This document shows, piece after piece, positions 16,028-23,580 of a stretch of DNA of 64,000 nucleotides. The stretch is from Chromobacterium sphagni (GTDB lineage Bacteria; Pseudomonadota; Gammaproteobacteria; Burkholderiales; Chromobacteriaceae), in contig NZ_MKCT01000017.1 in assembly GCF_001855555.1 (NCBI RefSeq), forward strand, positions 124,001-188,000. Direction: 5' to 3'. The number at the start of each line of letters is the position of its first letter. The stretch's first letter is position 1. The notes under the pieces are model-generated. The model had not been told where the DNA came from. It saw only the letters and a program-made list of their open reading frames with translations, and searched no databases. Both the position numbers and the translations under genes were made by a program.

Positions 16028-18736
16028 TCAGAAGTGGTGATTCAGTTCCAGCCAGACCTGGCGGCCGTAAGGCGGGTACGTGCCTACCGGGTAGAACGGC
16101 GAGCCCTCGCTGTAGTCCTTCTTGATGAAGTCCTGCAGGTTGTTGACGATCAGGCTTAGCGAAGTTTGCTTGCTCAATTGATAGCCTACGCTCAGATTGG
16201 CCAGGATGGTGGGCGTCAAGTAGCCGTTTTCGGCATTGTTCGGCACTTTGCCGTAGCGCGTCAGTTGCAGCGTGGACGACCAGTTGCCGATATTCCAGCC
16301 CAGGCTGGCGCTCAGCTTGTTGCGCCAGTCGTGATTGCTCAAGTCCTGCAGCCTATCCTGAGTGGGGTCGCCGGCGAATTGCTGATAGGTGAAGGTCAGC
16401 ACCTGGGAGTAGCTGGCCTGCAGCTGGAAGCGGCCCCAGCGCGCGGTCTTCCAGCGCAGCTTGCCGTTCAGGTCTATGCCGCTGGTGCGTTCGTTGGCTG
16501 CGTTGATCGGATTGGTCAGGATCTGGTTGATGGCGCCCGGATCCAGTACGGCATTGGCCGGATTGCGCTGCACCCGCCGTAGCGCGTCCTGGCAGAGGCT
16601 GGAGTCGATGTCCAGCTTGCCGCTGCGGCAATCCGCCTCATCGTGCAGGATTTTGTCCTGGTCCAGGTCGGTCACTAGGTCGTTGATGGTGATATTCCAG
16701 TAGTCCAGCGACAGGTCGGCGTCGGTGCTGGGCGACCAGACGAAGCCGAAGCCGTAGGATTTTCCGTTTTCAGGCTTAAGGTTCGGATTGCCGCTTTTGA
16801 CGAAGTTGGCCGCCAGGTCTTTGTAGTCGCAGGTGGCGTTGGGCTGGCCGGCTTGCAGGCAGCGCCAGTAGTCGGTCACGCCTGGGTAGTAGCCGCGGCT
16901 TTGCGTCAGGAATAGGTAGTTCATGTCCGGCGCGCGGAAGCTGGTGGCGTAGTTGCCGCGCAGCAGCAGCGTGTCCAGCGGGCGGAATTCCAGGCCGCTG
17001 CCATAGGTGAACTTGCCGACGCTGCTGTCAGAGATGGCCAAGCGGTCATAGCGGCCCGATAGGGTGACGTTCAGGCGCGGGTGAAGCGGAATGAGCAGCT
17101 CCGCGCCGGCGGCCTGGCGCGCGCGGGTGCCGCCGGCGTGGCTGCCGGGAGAGGTGCGGTAGAACACGCCTTGCCCTAGTTGGGTGTCGGGATCGTTGCT
17201 GAAGCCCTGGCTGCCCCATTCCAGCGCGCCGGCCAGCTTCACCGCCCCTGCCGGCAGTTTGAACAGGTCGCCGCTGCCGCTGAGGCTCAGCGCCTGTAGC
17301 CAGGATTTGTCCTGCTCCACGCTTCTGCCGAGGACGCTGTTGAATTGCGCCGTCGTGATCGGGGTGGCAAAATTCGCCGCGTTGGGGGCGTAGATGCCTA
17401 TGCCGTTGCTGTCGGTGCCCAGTTGCGGACCGAGGAAGAGGCTGTCGACGTTGGCCAGCAGCCGCGGTGCGGTCTGCTGGCTGGTGTAGATCGAGGCATT
17501 GTACGCGGCTTCGTAATTCCAGCTGGTGCCGGGCAGATCGCCGCGTATGCCGAAGGTGAGGTTGGCTGACAGGTCGTCCCATTTGCGGTTGTAGGTGGTG
17601 GCGCCGCCGATTTCTTCCGGCGCTAGCCGCCTGGTCCATTGTTCGTACTGCCCGGTGTTCTGGTTGAGGAAGTATTGGTTGGAGCCGCCCAGCGAGGTCC
17701 ATGCCGGACCGCGGGTGTTGTTTTCGGTATGGTTGAAGCCGAGCAGGGCATCGCTGAACAGTTCGGCGTGGTCGTTGAGCTGGTAGTTGGCGCTCAGGTA
17801 GCCGTTCTGGCTTTGGTTGGCGGTCTGGATGGTCCAGTAGTCCGGATTGGCCTGGCCGCTGGCGCAAACCACGCCGTTGCCGGTCTTGGTGTGGATCGCG
17901 TAGGGCCGGACGCTGTTGTTGAACAGGCTGGCAAAGACGCCGCAATTTCCGGCGCCTATGTATTGCCCCTTGTTCGGGCCTTGCTTGACCTGTCGGGACC
18001 AGATGGTGGTGGGGGCGGAGCCATCCGAGCTGTTGTCGGCCATGAAGCCGCGTTGATTGCTCCAGATGGCGTTGCGCTGGCTCAGTTCCAGTCCGTAGAT
18101 CAGGCTGAGCTGATCCCAGCTGTGGCCGCCGCTGATTTGTAGTCTGCCATTCTCGGCGCCATGGTGTTCGCTGGCGCCGACCTTGACGTTGACATCCACG
18201 CCGTCGGTTTTCTTTTTCAGGATGACGTTGACCACGCCGGCGATGGCGTCGGAGCCGTAAATGGCGGAGGCGCCGCCGTTGAGGATTTCTATCCGGTCTA
18301 TCATGGCGGCCGGAATGTTGGCCAGATTGACGAAATTGACCGAGCCGTCGTACGCAGTCGGGTAATCGGCGACTCGGCGGCCGTTGATCAGCGTCAGCGT
18401 GTGATTGGGGCCCAGGCCGCGCAGGCTGATGGCATTGGCTGCTGGGGTGAAGGTGTTGCCGAAGTCCGCGCCCTGGGTGAAGCCGGTGTTCTGGGGCAGG
18501 CTGTTCAGCGCGTCATAGACATTGGTGTAGCCTTGTTTTTCGATGTCGGTGCCGGTGATTACGGTGACGCTGGTCGGTCCTTTCTGCTCCGATCGGGAGA
18601 TGCGCGAGCCGGTGACGGTGACGCGTTCCAGTGCGGTGCTATTGTCGGAGCTGGCAGTGTCGGCCAGCGCAGGCCAGGCGGCTCCGCTCAGTAATGCATA
18701 AATGATATATGAGTTAAATTGTTTATGTATTTTCAC
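16028..18736 (-). CDS. TonB-dependent outer-membrane receptor
   Basis: A ~902-residue TonB-dependent transporter importing an unknown ligand (siderophore, vitamin or sugar). I chose the GTG at 18736: GGAGAC lies six to seven bases upstream and the result begins with a normal Sec signal (KIHKQFNSYIIYALLSGAAWPALA). The ATG at 18793 has no such site. A plug domain follows, with ALERVTVTGSRI, SVTVITGTDIEKQG, ISLRGLGPNHTLTLINGRR and the IEILNGGASAIYGSDAIAGVVN segment. A 22-strand-type barrel ends in WLELNHHF with terminal Phe. It lies alone between two tRNA clusters of opposite orientation. No clear Fur box is seen upstream. Confidence 0.92.
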   Translation of the reverse strand: MKIHKQFNSYIIYALLSGAAWPALADTASSDNSTALERVTVTGSRISRSEQKGPTSVTVITGTDIEKQGYTNVYDALNSLPQNTGFTQGADFGNTFTPAANAISLRGLGPNHTLTLINGRRVADYPTAYDGSVNFVNLANIPAAMIDRIEILNGGASAIYGSDAIAGVVNVILKKKTDGVDVNVKVGASEHHGAENGRLQISGGHSWDQLSLIYGLELSQRNAIWSNQRGFMADNSSDGSAPTTIWSRQVKQGPNKGQYIGAGNCGVFASLFNNSVRPYAIHTKTGNGVVCASGQANPDYWTIQTANQSQNGYLSANYQLNDHAELFSDALLGFNHTENNTRGPAWTSLGGSNQYFLNQNTGQYEQWTRRLAPEEIGGATTYNRKWDDLSANLTFGIRGDLPGTSWNYEAAYNASIYTSQQTAPRLLANVDSLFLGPQLGTDSNGIGIYAPNAANFATPITTAQFNSVLGRSVEQDKSWLQALSLSGSGDLFKLPAGAVKLAGALEWGSQGFSNDPDTQLGQGVFYRTSPGSHAGGTRARQAAGAELLIPLHPRLNVTLSGRYDRLAISDSSVGKFTYGSGLEFRPLDTLLLRGNYATSFRAPDMNYLFLTQSRGYYPGVTDYWRCLQAGQPNATCDYKDLAANFVKSGNPNLKPENGKSYGFGFVWSPSTDADLSLDYWNITINDLVTDLDQDKILHDEADCRSGKLDIDSSLCQDALRRVQRNPANAVLDPGAINQILTNPINAANERTSGIDLNGKLRWKTARWGRFQLQASYSQVLTFTYQQFAGDPTQDRLQDLSNHDWRNKLSASLGWNIGNWSSTLQLTRYGKVPNNAENGYLTPTILANLSVGYQLSKQTSLSLIVNNLQDFIKKDYSEGSPFYPVGTYPPYGRQVWLELNHHF

Positions 18737-19105
18737 GAAATGTCTCCAGGCAAGGCTGGTCCTGTGGAAACTTTGAAAAATACAATGTATCACTTTGTCA
18801 TTTTTGTGTATTAAACAAAATAAGCATAGTTAATGCTTTTAGAATATATTGTCTTTGCTAGAACGTCGGCGGCAGGCGGACTCCTTATTCCTGGCGGCGG
18901 GCATGGCGCACGGTGCTGCCGTTGCTGTTGATCAGTTGTCGCGCCGGTGGCGGGCCTATGCTTCAGCCTTTGGTTTTAGTGGGGTAAAACGGGGTGAATA
19001 TCTGTTCTATCCGTTGCTTTGACGCGCTTGGGTCGTTGTCGGGCACTGCCAGTCCCGGGCGTCCGCCGCTGGGCGGCTTGTTTCAATGTTTGCGCGACGA
19101 ATGCG
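18737..19105. other. AT-rich promoter region upstream of the receptor
   Basis: No gene is supported here. The first 100 bases are AT-rich and contain two short palindromes: ATACA-A-TGTAT at 18780-18790 and AAGCAT-AGTTA-ATGCTT at 18822-18838. Either could be an operator for the receptor gene. The rest, up to the tRNA terminator, is GC-rich and shows nothing. Confidence 0.4.
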
Positions 19106-19138
19106 AAAAAGCCCAGCATCTGCATGCTGGGCTTTTTC
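19106..19138 (-). terminator. Terminator of the minus-strand tRNA cluster
   Basis: AAAAAGCCCAGCAT and ATGCTGGGCTTTTT form a stem with T-tract on the minus strand, eight bases past the last tRNA-Glu. It closely resembles, but does not match, the terminator of the plus-strand cluster. Confidence 0.9.
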
Positions 19139-19145
19139 TTGAATT

Positions 19146-19220
19146 TGGCGTCCCCACGGGGAATCGAACCCCGGCTACCGCCGTGAAAGGGCGGTGTTCT
19201 AACCGCTAAACTATAGGGAC
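19146..19220 (-). tRNA. tRNA-Glu (TTC), copy 2 of the minus array
   Basis: Same 75-base tRNA with encoded CCA as at 15799, on the opposite strand. Last gene of a four-tRNA array. Confidence 0.97.
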
Positions 19221-19228
19221 TTAAACTG

Positions 19229-19305
19229 TGGTGCACCCGGAGCGATTCGAACGCCCGACCCTCTGGTTCGTAGCCAGATACTCTATCCAACTGAGCTACG
19301 GGTGC
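19229..19305 (-). tRNA. tRNA-Arg (ACG), copy 2 of the minus array
   Basis: Same 77-base tRNA with encoded CCA as at 15718. Eight bases separate it from the following tRNA-Glu. Confidence 0.97.
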
Positions 19306-19310
19306 AGCTT

Positions 19311-19385
19311 TGGCGTCCCCACGGGGAATCGAACCCCGGCTACCGCCGTGAAAGGGCGGTGTTCTAACCGCTAAACTATAGGGAC
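19311..19385 (-). tRNA. tRNA-Glu (TTC), copy 1 of the minus array
   Basis: Same 75-base tRNA as at 15799. It shares the array with a second Arg-Glu pair, showing tandem duplication. Confidence 0.97.
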
Positions 19386-19394
19386 GCTGAATTG

Positions 19395-19471
19395 TGGTGC
19401 ACCCGGAGCGATTCGAACGCCCGACCCTCTGGTTCGTAGCCAGATACTCTATCCAACTGAGCTACGGGTGC
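19395..19471 (-). tRNA. tRNA-Arg (ACG), copy 1 of the minus array
   Basis: Same 77-base tRNA as at 15718; first gene of the minus-strand array, 37 bases from a strong -10 box. Confidence 0.97.
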
Positions 19472-19508
19472 ACTGCCTCGCTAGACGTTGTGTCTTGCGA
19501 GGAGGTGA

Positions 19509-19537
19509 ATATTACAGATGGTGTTTTGGGCTGTCAA
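19509..19537 (-). promoter_or_regulatory. Sigma-70 promoter of the minus-strand tRNA cluster
   Basis: On the minus strand TTGACA (19537-19532), 17-bp spacer, TAATAT (19514-19509), near-consensus. Confidence 0.88.
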
Positions 19538-19664
19538 CACCCCGTAGGATTTTTTTTGCAAAGCCGGTAAACTGGCCTGCTATTGCTGTCGCAGCGCTCC
19601 AACATGATTAGGCAAATGGCATGTTCGGCGAGCGACGCTGCACGACTGAAAGCGACTAAATAGA

Positions 19665-21071
19665 TTGAATACCTTGTTTGAACAGCCCTGCGCCATTGTC
19701 GACCTGGAAACCACAGGCGGCAATATCAGCCGCGACCGCATCACCGAGGTGGGCATGATCCTGATCGATGGCGAGCGGGTGGAGCGCCAGTCCTGGCTGG
19801 TCAATCCCGGTCAGCCGATTCCGCCCTTCATCGAAAACATGACCGGCATCCGCAATGAGATGGTGGCCGGGGCGCCGCCGTTTGCCGCGCTGGCCGGCGA
19901 ACTGCTGTCGCGGCTGCAGGGCCGCCTGCTGCTGGCGCACAACGCCCGTTTCGATTACGGTTTTTTGAAAAATGAATTCCGCCGCCATGGCCTGCGTTTC
20001 CAGACGCAGACGCTGTGCACGGTCAAGCTGTCGCGCCGGCTGTATCCGCAGCACTTCAAGCACAGCCTGGACAGCCTGATCGCGCGGCACGACATCGAGA
20101 TGCCGGAGCGGCATCGCGCGCTGGCCGATGCCGAGGCGGTGCACCGCTTCCTGCAGATAGCCGCGGCCGAGTTGGGGCAAGAGCGGCTGACGCATGAGGC
20201 GGCGCAACTGCTGTCGCAGCCGGCCGAGTTGAGCGACCTGGCGCCGCAACTGCAGCAGCAGATCGAGGAGTTGCCGGATTCGGCCGGTGTGTATGTGTTG
20301 TTCGATCTGGAGGACCGCGCGCTGTATGTCGGTCGCGCCGCCAATCTGTACCGCAAGGTGCTGGGCCACTTCTCCAGGGCCAAACCCGGCCATAAGAGCC
20401 ACGAGGTGCGCATAGACGAGCCGGTGGCGAGGGTGGAGTGGCGGGAGAGCCTGGGCGAGTTCGGCGCCCATCTGCAGGAGCTGCAATGGCTGCGTTACCA
20501 CCTGCCGCTGCACAATCCGCGCGCGCGGATGCTGGGCGAGGCCTGTTCGCTGCAATTGCAGACCGACGCGGACGGCTTCGTGCGGCTGCGGCCGGTATCG
20601 GCGCAGGACATGGACTTCAGCCGCACCACAGACTTGTACGGCCTGTTCCGCAACGCGCGCGAGGCGCGCAAGGCGCTGGCGCAGATCGCGCTGGCGCAAG
20701 GCTTGTGCCAGGCGGTGCTGGGGGTGGAGCAGGTGACCAGCCGCAAGGGCGCGGCCTGCAACGCCTACAGCCTGCAGCGCTGCCGCGGCGCCTGCGTCGG
20801 CAAGGAGGGCGCGGACAGCCACAATCTGCGGCTGCTGTCGGCGCTGCAGCGGCTAAAGGTCAAGCCATGGCCGTTCGAGGCCGCGGTGGCGGTGGTGGAG
20901 CGGGACGAGGTGTGCGGCGACGTGGTGCAGCACCTGTTCGACCGCTGGTGCTACCTGGGATCGCGCCGCAATGGCGGCGAGTTGACCGGCGAGCCGGCTT
21001 TCGATCTGGACTACTACAAGCTGCTGGAGAGCGAATTGCGCAGGCCGGAGCGGGAGCTGATCGAGTTGTAA
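19665..21071 (+). CDS. DEDDh exonuclease fused to a GIY-YIG (UvrC/Cho-like) nuclease domain
   Basis: A 468-residue two-domain nuclease. Residues 1-175 form a DnaQ-like 3'-5' exonuclease: IVDLETTG (D13, E15), AHNARFDYGF, and HRALADAEAV (DEDDh His and Asp). From about 195 comes a GIY-YIG domain: SAGVYVLFDLEDRALYVGRA and a following Arg-containing helix, as in UvrC/Cho. A C-terminal region has Cys pairs CNAYSLQRCRGAC (about residues 365-377). Such fusions are annotated in many proteobacteria; a DNA repair role is likely but not proven here. The start is a TTG at 19665 (a second TTG at 19674 is possible) with no good ribosome binding site, since an in-frame stop lies at 19647. The gene converges on motC. 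Confidence 0.88.
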   Translation: MNTLFEQPCAIVDLETTGGNISRDRITEVGMILIDGERVERQSWLVNPGQPIPPFIENMTGIRNEMVAGAPPFAALAGELLSRLQGRLLLAHNARFDYGFLKNEFRRHGLRFQTQTLCTVKLSRRLYPQHFKHSLDSLIARHDIEMPERHRALADAEAVHRFLQIAAAELGQERLTHEAAQLLSQPAELSDLAPQLQQQIEELPDSAGVYVLFDLEDRALYVGRAANLYRKVLGHFSRAKPGHKSHEVRIDEPVARVEWRESLGEFGAHLQELQWLRYHLPLHNPRARMLGEACSLQLQTDADGFVRLRPVSAQDMDFSRTTDLYGLFRNAREARKALAQIALAQGLCQAVLGVEQVTSRKGAACNAYSLQRCRGACVGKEGADSHNLRLLSALQRLKVKPWPFEAAVAVVERDEVCGDVVQHLFDRWCYLGSRRNGGELTGEPAFDLDYYKLLESELRRPERELIEL

Positions 21072-21087
21072 GACAGCGTAGCGATGG

Positions 21088-21119
21088 AAAAAGGCAAGCC
21101 GCGCGGGCTTGCCTTTTTC
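21088..21119. terminator. Bidirectional terminator between nuclease gene and motC
   Basis: AAAAAGGCAAGCC and GGGCTTGCCTTTTT pair over a GCGC loop with A and T tracts on the two sides; serves both convergent genes. Confidence 0.92.
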
Positions 21120-21143
21120 ATTGGCCGGCGGGGCTGCGCCGGT

Positions 21144-21893
21144 TTATTCATGCATCGCCAGGAAGCCGCGCAGCCGGCTTTCGATGATGCGCGGGTTTTC
21201 GCCGTTGGCGATGGCGACGATGCCTTCCACCACCAGCTCCTTCATCGCCAGCTCCGACGCCACCAGGTGCTTGAGTTTGTTGCCCACCGGCAGGAAAAAC
21301 AGGTTGGCCGAGCCGACGCCGTAGACGGTGGCGACGAAGGCCACCGCGATGCCGCCGCCCAGCTTGGACGGGTCCGACAGGTTTTCCATCACGTGGATCA
21401 GGCCCAGCACCGCGCCCAGAATGCCCATGGTGGGCGAATAGCCGCCGGCCGATTCCCAGATGCGTGCCGCCTGTTTGCGGGCGTGCTCGAACATGCTGAT
21501 CTCCACGTCCATCACCGCGCGCAGCGTGTCCGGCTCGGTGCCGTCCACCAGCATTTGCAACGCCTTCTTGGTGAACGGGTCCCTTTGCATGTTGATCACC
21601 CCTTCCAGCGCCAGCAGCCCGCCCTTGCGCGAGGTCTGACTCCAGTTCACCACTTCGCGGATCATTTTCTCGTGGTCGAAATTGGGCGGACGAAAGATCC
21701 AGCGGACCATGCGCAGGCCGGCCATGAACTGTTTGGGCGTGCTTTGCAGCATCACCGCGCTGGCGGTGCCGCCGATGACTATCATGAAGGCGGTCAGCTG
21801 CATCAGCGAACCGAGGCTGCCCCCTTCTATGGCCTGGCCGGCGATGATGGCGGTCAGGCCCAGGATGATGGCGATTAGACTGATCTTGTCCAC
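21144..21893 (-). CDS. motC: Flagellar motor stator protein, MotC/MotA family
   Basis: A 249-residue stator A subunit. Four TM segments: about 4-22, 30-50, 148-170 and 180-202. The cytoplasmic loop carries the conserved charged region (RKGGLLALEG, MVDGTEPDTLRAVMDVEI). GGYSPTMGILGAVLGLIHVM and GGGIAVAFVATVYGVGSANL are the stator signature segments. The start is GTG at 21893, with GGAAAC upstream. MotC-type genes normally precede motD (a MotB paralogue); here the stop is followed by a terminator and a convergent gene, so the B subunit must be elsewhere. It lies 60 bp past fliA in the flagellar operon. Confidence 0.9.
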   Translation of the reverse strand: MDKISLIAIILGLTAIIAGQAIEGGSLGSLMQLTAFMIVIGGTASAVMLQSTPKQFMAGLRMVRWIFRPPNFDHEKMIREVVNWSQTSRKGGLLALEGVINMQRDPFTKKALQMLVDGTEPDTLRAVMDVEISMFEHARKQAARIWESAGGYSPTMGILGAVLGLIHVMENLSDPSKLGGGIAVAFVATVYGVGSANLFFLPVGNKLKHLVASELAMKELVVEGIVAIANGENPRIIESRLRGFLAMHE

Positions 21894-21952
21894 TAGGTGT
21901 TTCCGTTATTGAGCTGGTCTGAAGCCCGGCATCATGTCAACCGGGCCCTCCC

Positions 21953-22699
21953 TTACAGCCAGTCTTTCAGTTTGGCCCGCAGCCGGGCGATGGCCTGGCT
22001 GTGCAGCTGGCAGACCCGGGACTCGGTCACGCCGAGCACCGCGCCGATTTCCTTCAGGTTCAGTTCCTGTTCGTAGTACAGCGCCATCACCAGCTGGTCG
22101 CGTTCTGGCAGGAACTTGATCGCGCTGATCAGATGCTGGCGGAAGTTGTCGTCGGCGAGCGCGGCCAGCGGGTCCGGCGAATCCTCGTCGGCGACATTGG
22201 CCACCGGGTTGTGCGGGTTTTCACCATCGTCGCCGCTGAAGTCCTCGAAGTGTAGCAGGGTGGTGCCTTTGCATTCTCCCAGCATGTCCTGGTATTGATC
22301 CAGATCGATCCCGAGTTCGGCGGCGATTTCCGATTCCAGCGGCGCCCGGCTCAGCTGCTGTTCCAGCCGGGATATCGCTTCCTCTATCTGGCGGGCGTTG
22401 CGCCTGGCCTGGCGCGGCAGCCAGTCCTCTCGCCTGAGTTCGTCCAGCATCGCGCCGCGGATGCGCTGGCTGGCGAAGGTTTCGAACATCACGCCCTGCG
22501 CCGGATCGAACTGGCGCGCGGCTTCGATCAGGCCGATCATGCCCACCTGGATCAGGTCGCCCAAGTCCACCGAGGCCGGCAAGCGGGCGATCATGATGCT
22601 GGCCAGCTTGCGTACCAGCGGGGCGTAGGCCTCCACGTCTATCTCGACGCTGGGGGCCGCGTTGGCATAGCCCGATCGGCGGAATGACGGGATACTCAT
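21953..22699 (-). CDS. fliA: Flagellar sigma factor sigma-28 (FliA)
   Basis: A 248-residue alternative sigma factor that transcribes late flagellar and chemotaxis genes. Region 2 runs YAPLVRKLASIMIARLPASVDLGDLIQVGMIGLIEAARQFDP (about 25-65) and EDWLPRQARR (region 2.4/3). Region 4 has the helix-turn-helix LNLKEIGAVLGVTESRVCQLHSQAI (about 212-236). Length agrees with FliA. Its ATG overlaps the flhG stop as ATGA. Confidence 0.97.
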   Translation of the reverse strand: MSIPSFRRSGYANAAPSVEIDVEAYAPLVRKLASIMIARLPASVDLGDLIQVGMIGLIEAARQFDPAQGVMFETFASQRIRGAMLDELRREDWLPRQARRNARQIEEAISRLEQQLSRAPLESEIAAELGIDLDQYQDMLGECKGTTLLHFEDFSGDDGENPHNPVANVADEDSPDPLAALADDNFRQHLISAIKFLPERDQLVMALYYEQELNLKEIGAVLGVTESRVCQLHSQAIARLRAKLKDWL

Positions 22700-23580
22700 A
22701 AGGGTTTGGCTCCATCTGCCTCGGCCCAGTCGCGCGAGGCGGCAATCAGCAAGTCCATGTATCCGGTACTGTCGCGCGCGGTCTCCGGCGCATCCCAGTG
22801 CAGCAGCACCGCCGCCAGTTGCGAGAACGCGGCGGCGGCTTCGCTGTCGGGGAAGGCCTCCATCAGAGGGCGGTGCAGCGTCTGGCTGCGGCGCACGGTA
22901 TTGTCGTGCGGCACGAAGCCCACCCAGCGCAGCGAAACCGTCAGAAACTCGCCGGTGACCGCCGACAGCCGGGTGAACAGTTCGCGCGCCTCGTCCAGGT
23001 GGCGCGCGCGGTTGATCAACACATTGAAGCGCTGGCGGCCATACTGGCTGGCCAGCCGCTTGATGTTGGCGTAGGCGGTGGTCAGCGACTCGGCCGCTGG
23101 CGTCAGCACCAGCACCAGATTGTCGGCCACGCTGGCCGGGATGGCGTCCAGGCCGGGGTTGGGCACGTCGATCAGCAGCGCCGAGGCGTCGCGTTCCAGC
23201 GCGCCGAACTCGCTGCCCAGCCTAAGCCACAGCTGGGTGGAGAACAGCGCGCGCTGTTCCGGCCTTGCGTAAAGGTTGACCAGCTGTACCCCCTGGCGCG
23301 AGGTGATCATCATTTCATCCAGTCCGCCCACGCTGACCACCTGGCTTTCCAGGGTGGCGGTGGATGGGACGCCCAGACGGCGCGTCTGCACCTGTCCCAG
23401 GCAACAGTCTACCACCAGCGGCCGCAGCCCGGCGTAGGCCAGGCCCAGCGACAGCTCGGTCACCAGCGTGCTGGTGCCGGAGTGCTCGGAGCCGATGAAG
23501 GCGAAGCTGGGCGCGCGGTTCTGTTGCGCGGCGAGCAGGCGGAGGCTGGCGGCTTGGTCCTGCATGACGTTTACAGCCAT
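22696..23580 (-). CDS. flhG: FlhG/FleN-like flagellar number regulator with degenerate P-loop
   Basis: A 294-residue MinD/ParA-family protein; FlhG controls flagellar number and place together with FlhF. The position between flhF and fliA and the segments ASLRLLAAQ, LIDVPNPGLD (Walker B-like) and KRLASQYGRQRFNVLINRA support the assignment. The P-loop is highly altered: residues 30-38 read GSEHSGTST, where a typical FlhG has GKGGVGKT, so both signature lysines are missing. Betaproteobacterial FlhG proteins often deviate, but here ATP hydrolysis seems doubtful. The ATG at 23580 overlaps the flhF stop by ten bases. Confidence 0.88.
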   Translation of the reverse strand: MAVNVMQDQAASLRLLAAQQNRAPSFAFIGSEHSGTSTLVTELSLGLAYAGLRPLVVDCCLGQVQTRRLGVPSTATLESQVVSVGGLDEMMITSRQGVQLVNLYARPEQRALFSTQLWLRLGSEFGALERDASALLIDVPNPGLDAIPASVADNLVLVLTPAAESLTTAYANIKRLASQYGRQRFNVLINRARHLDEARELFTRLSAVTGEFLTVSLRWVGFVPHDNTVRRSQTLHRPLMEAFPDSEAAAAFSQLAAVLLHWDAPETARDSTGYMDLLIAASRDWAEADGAKPL

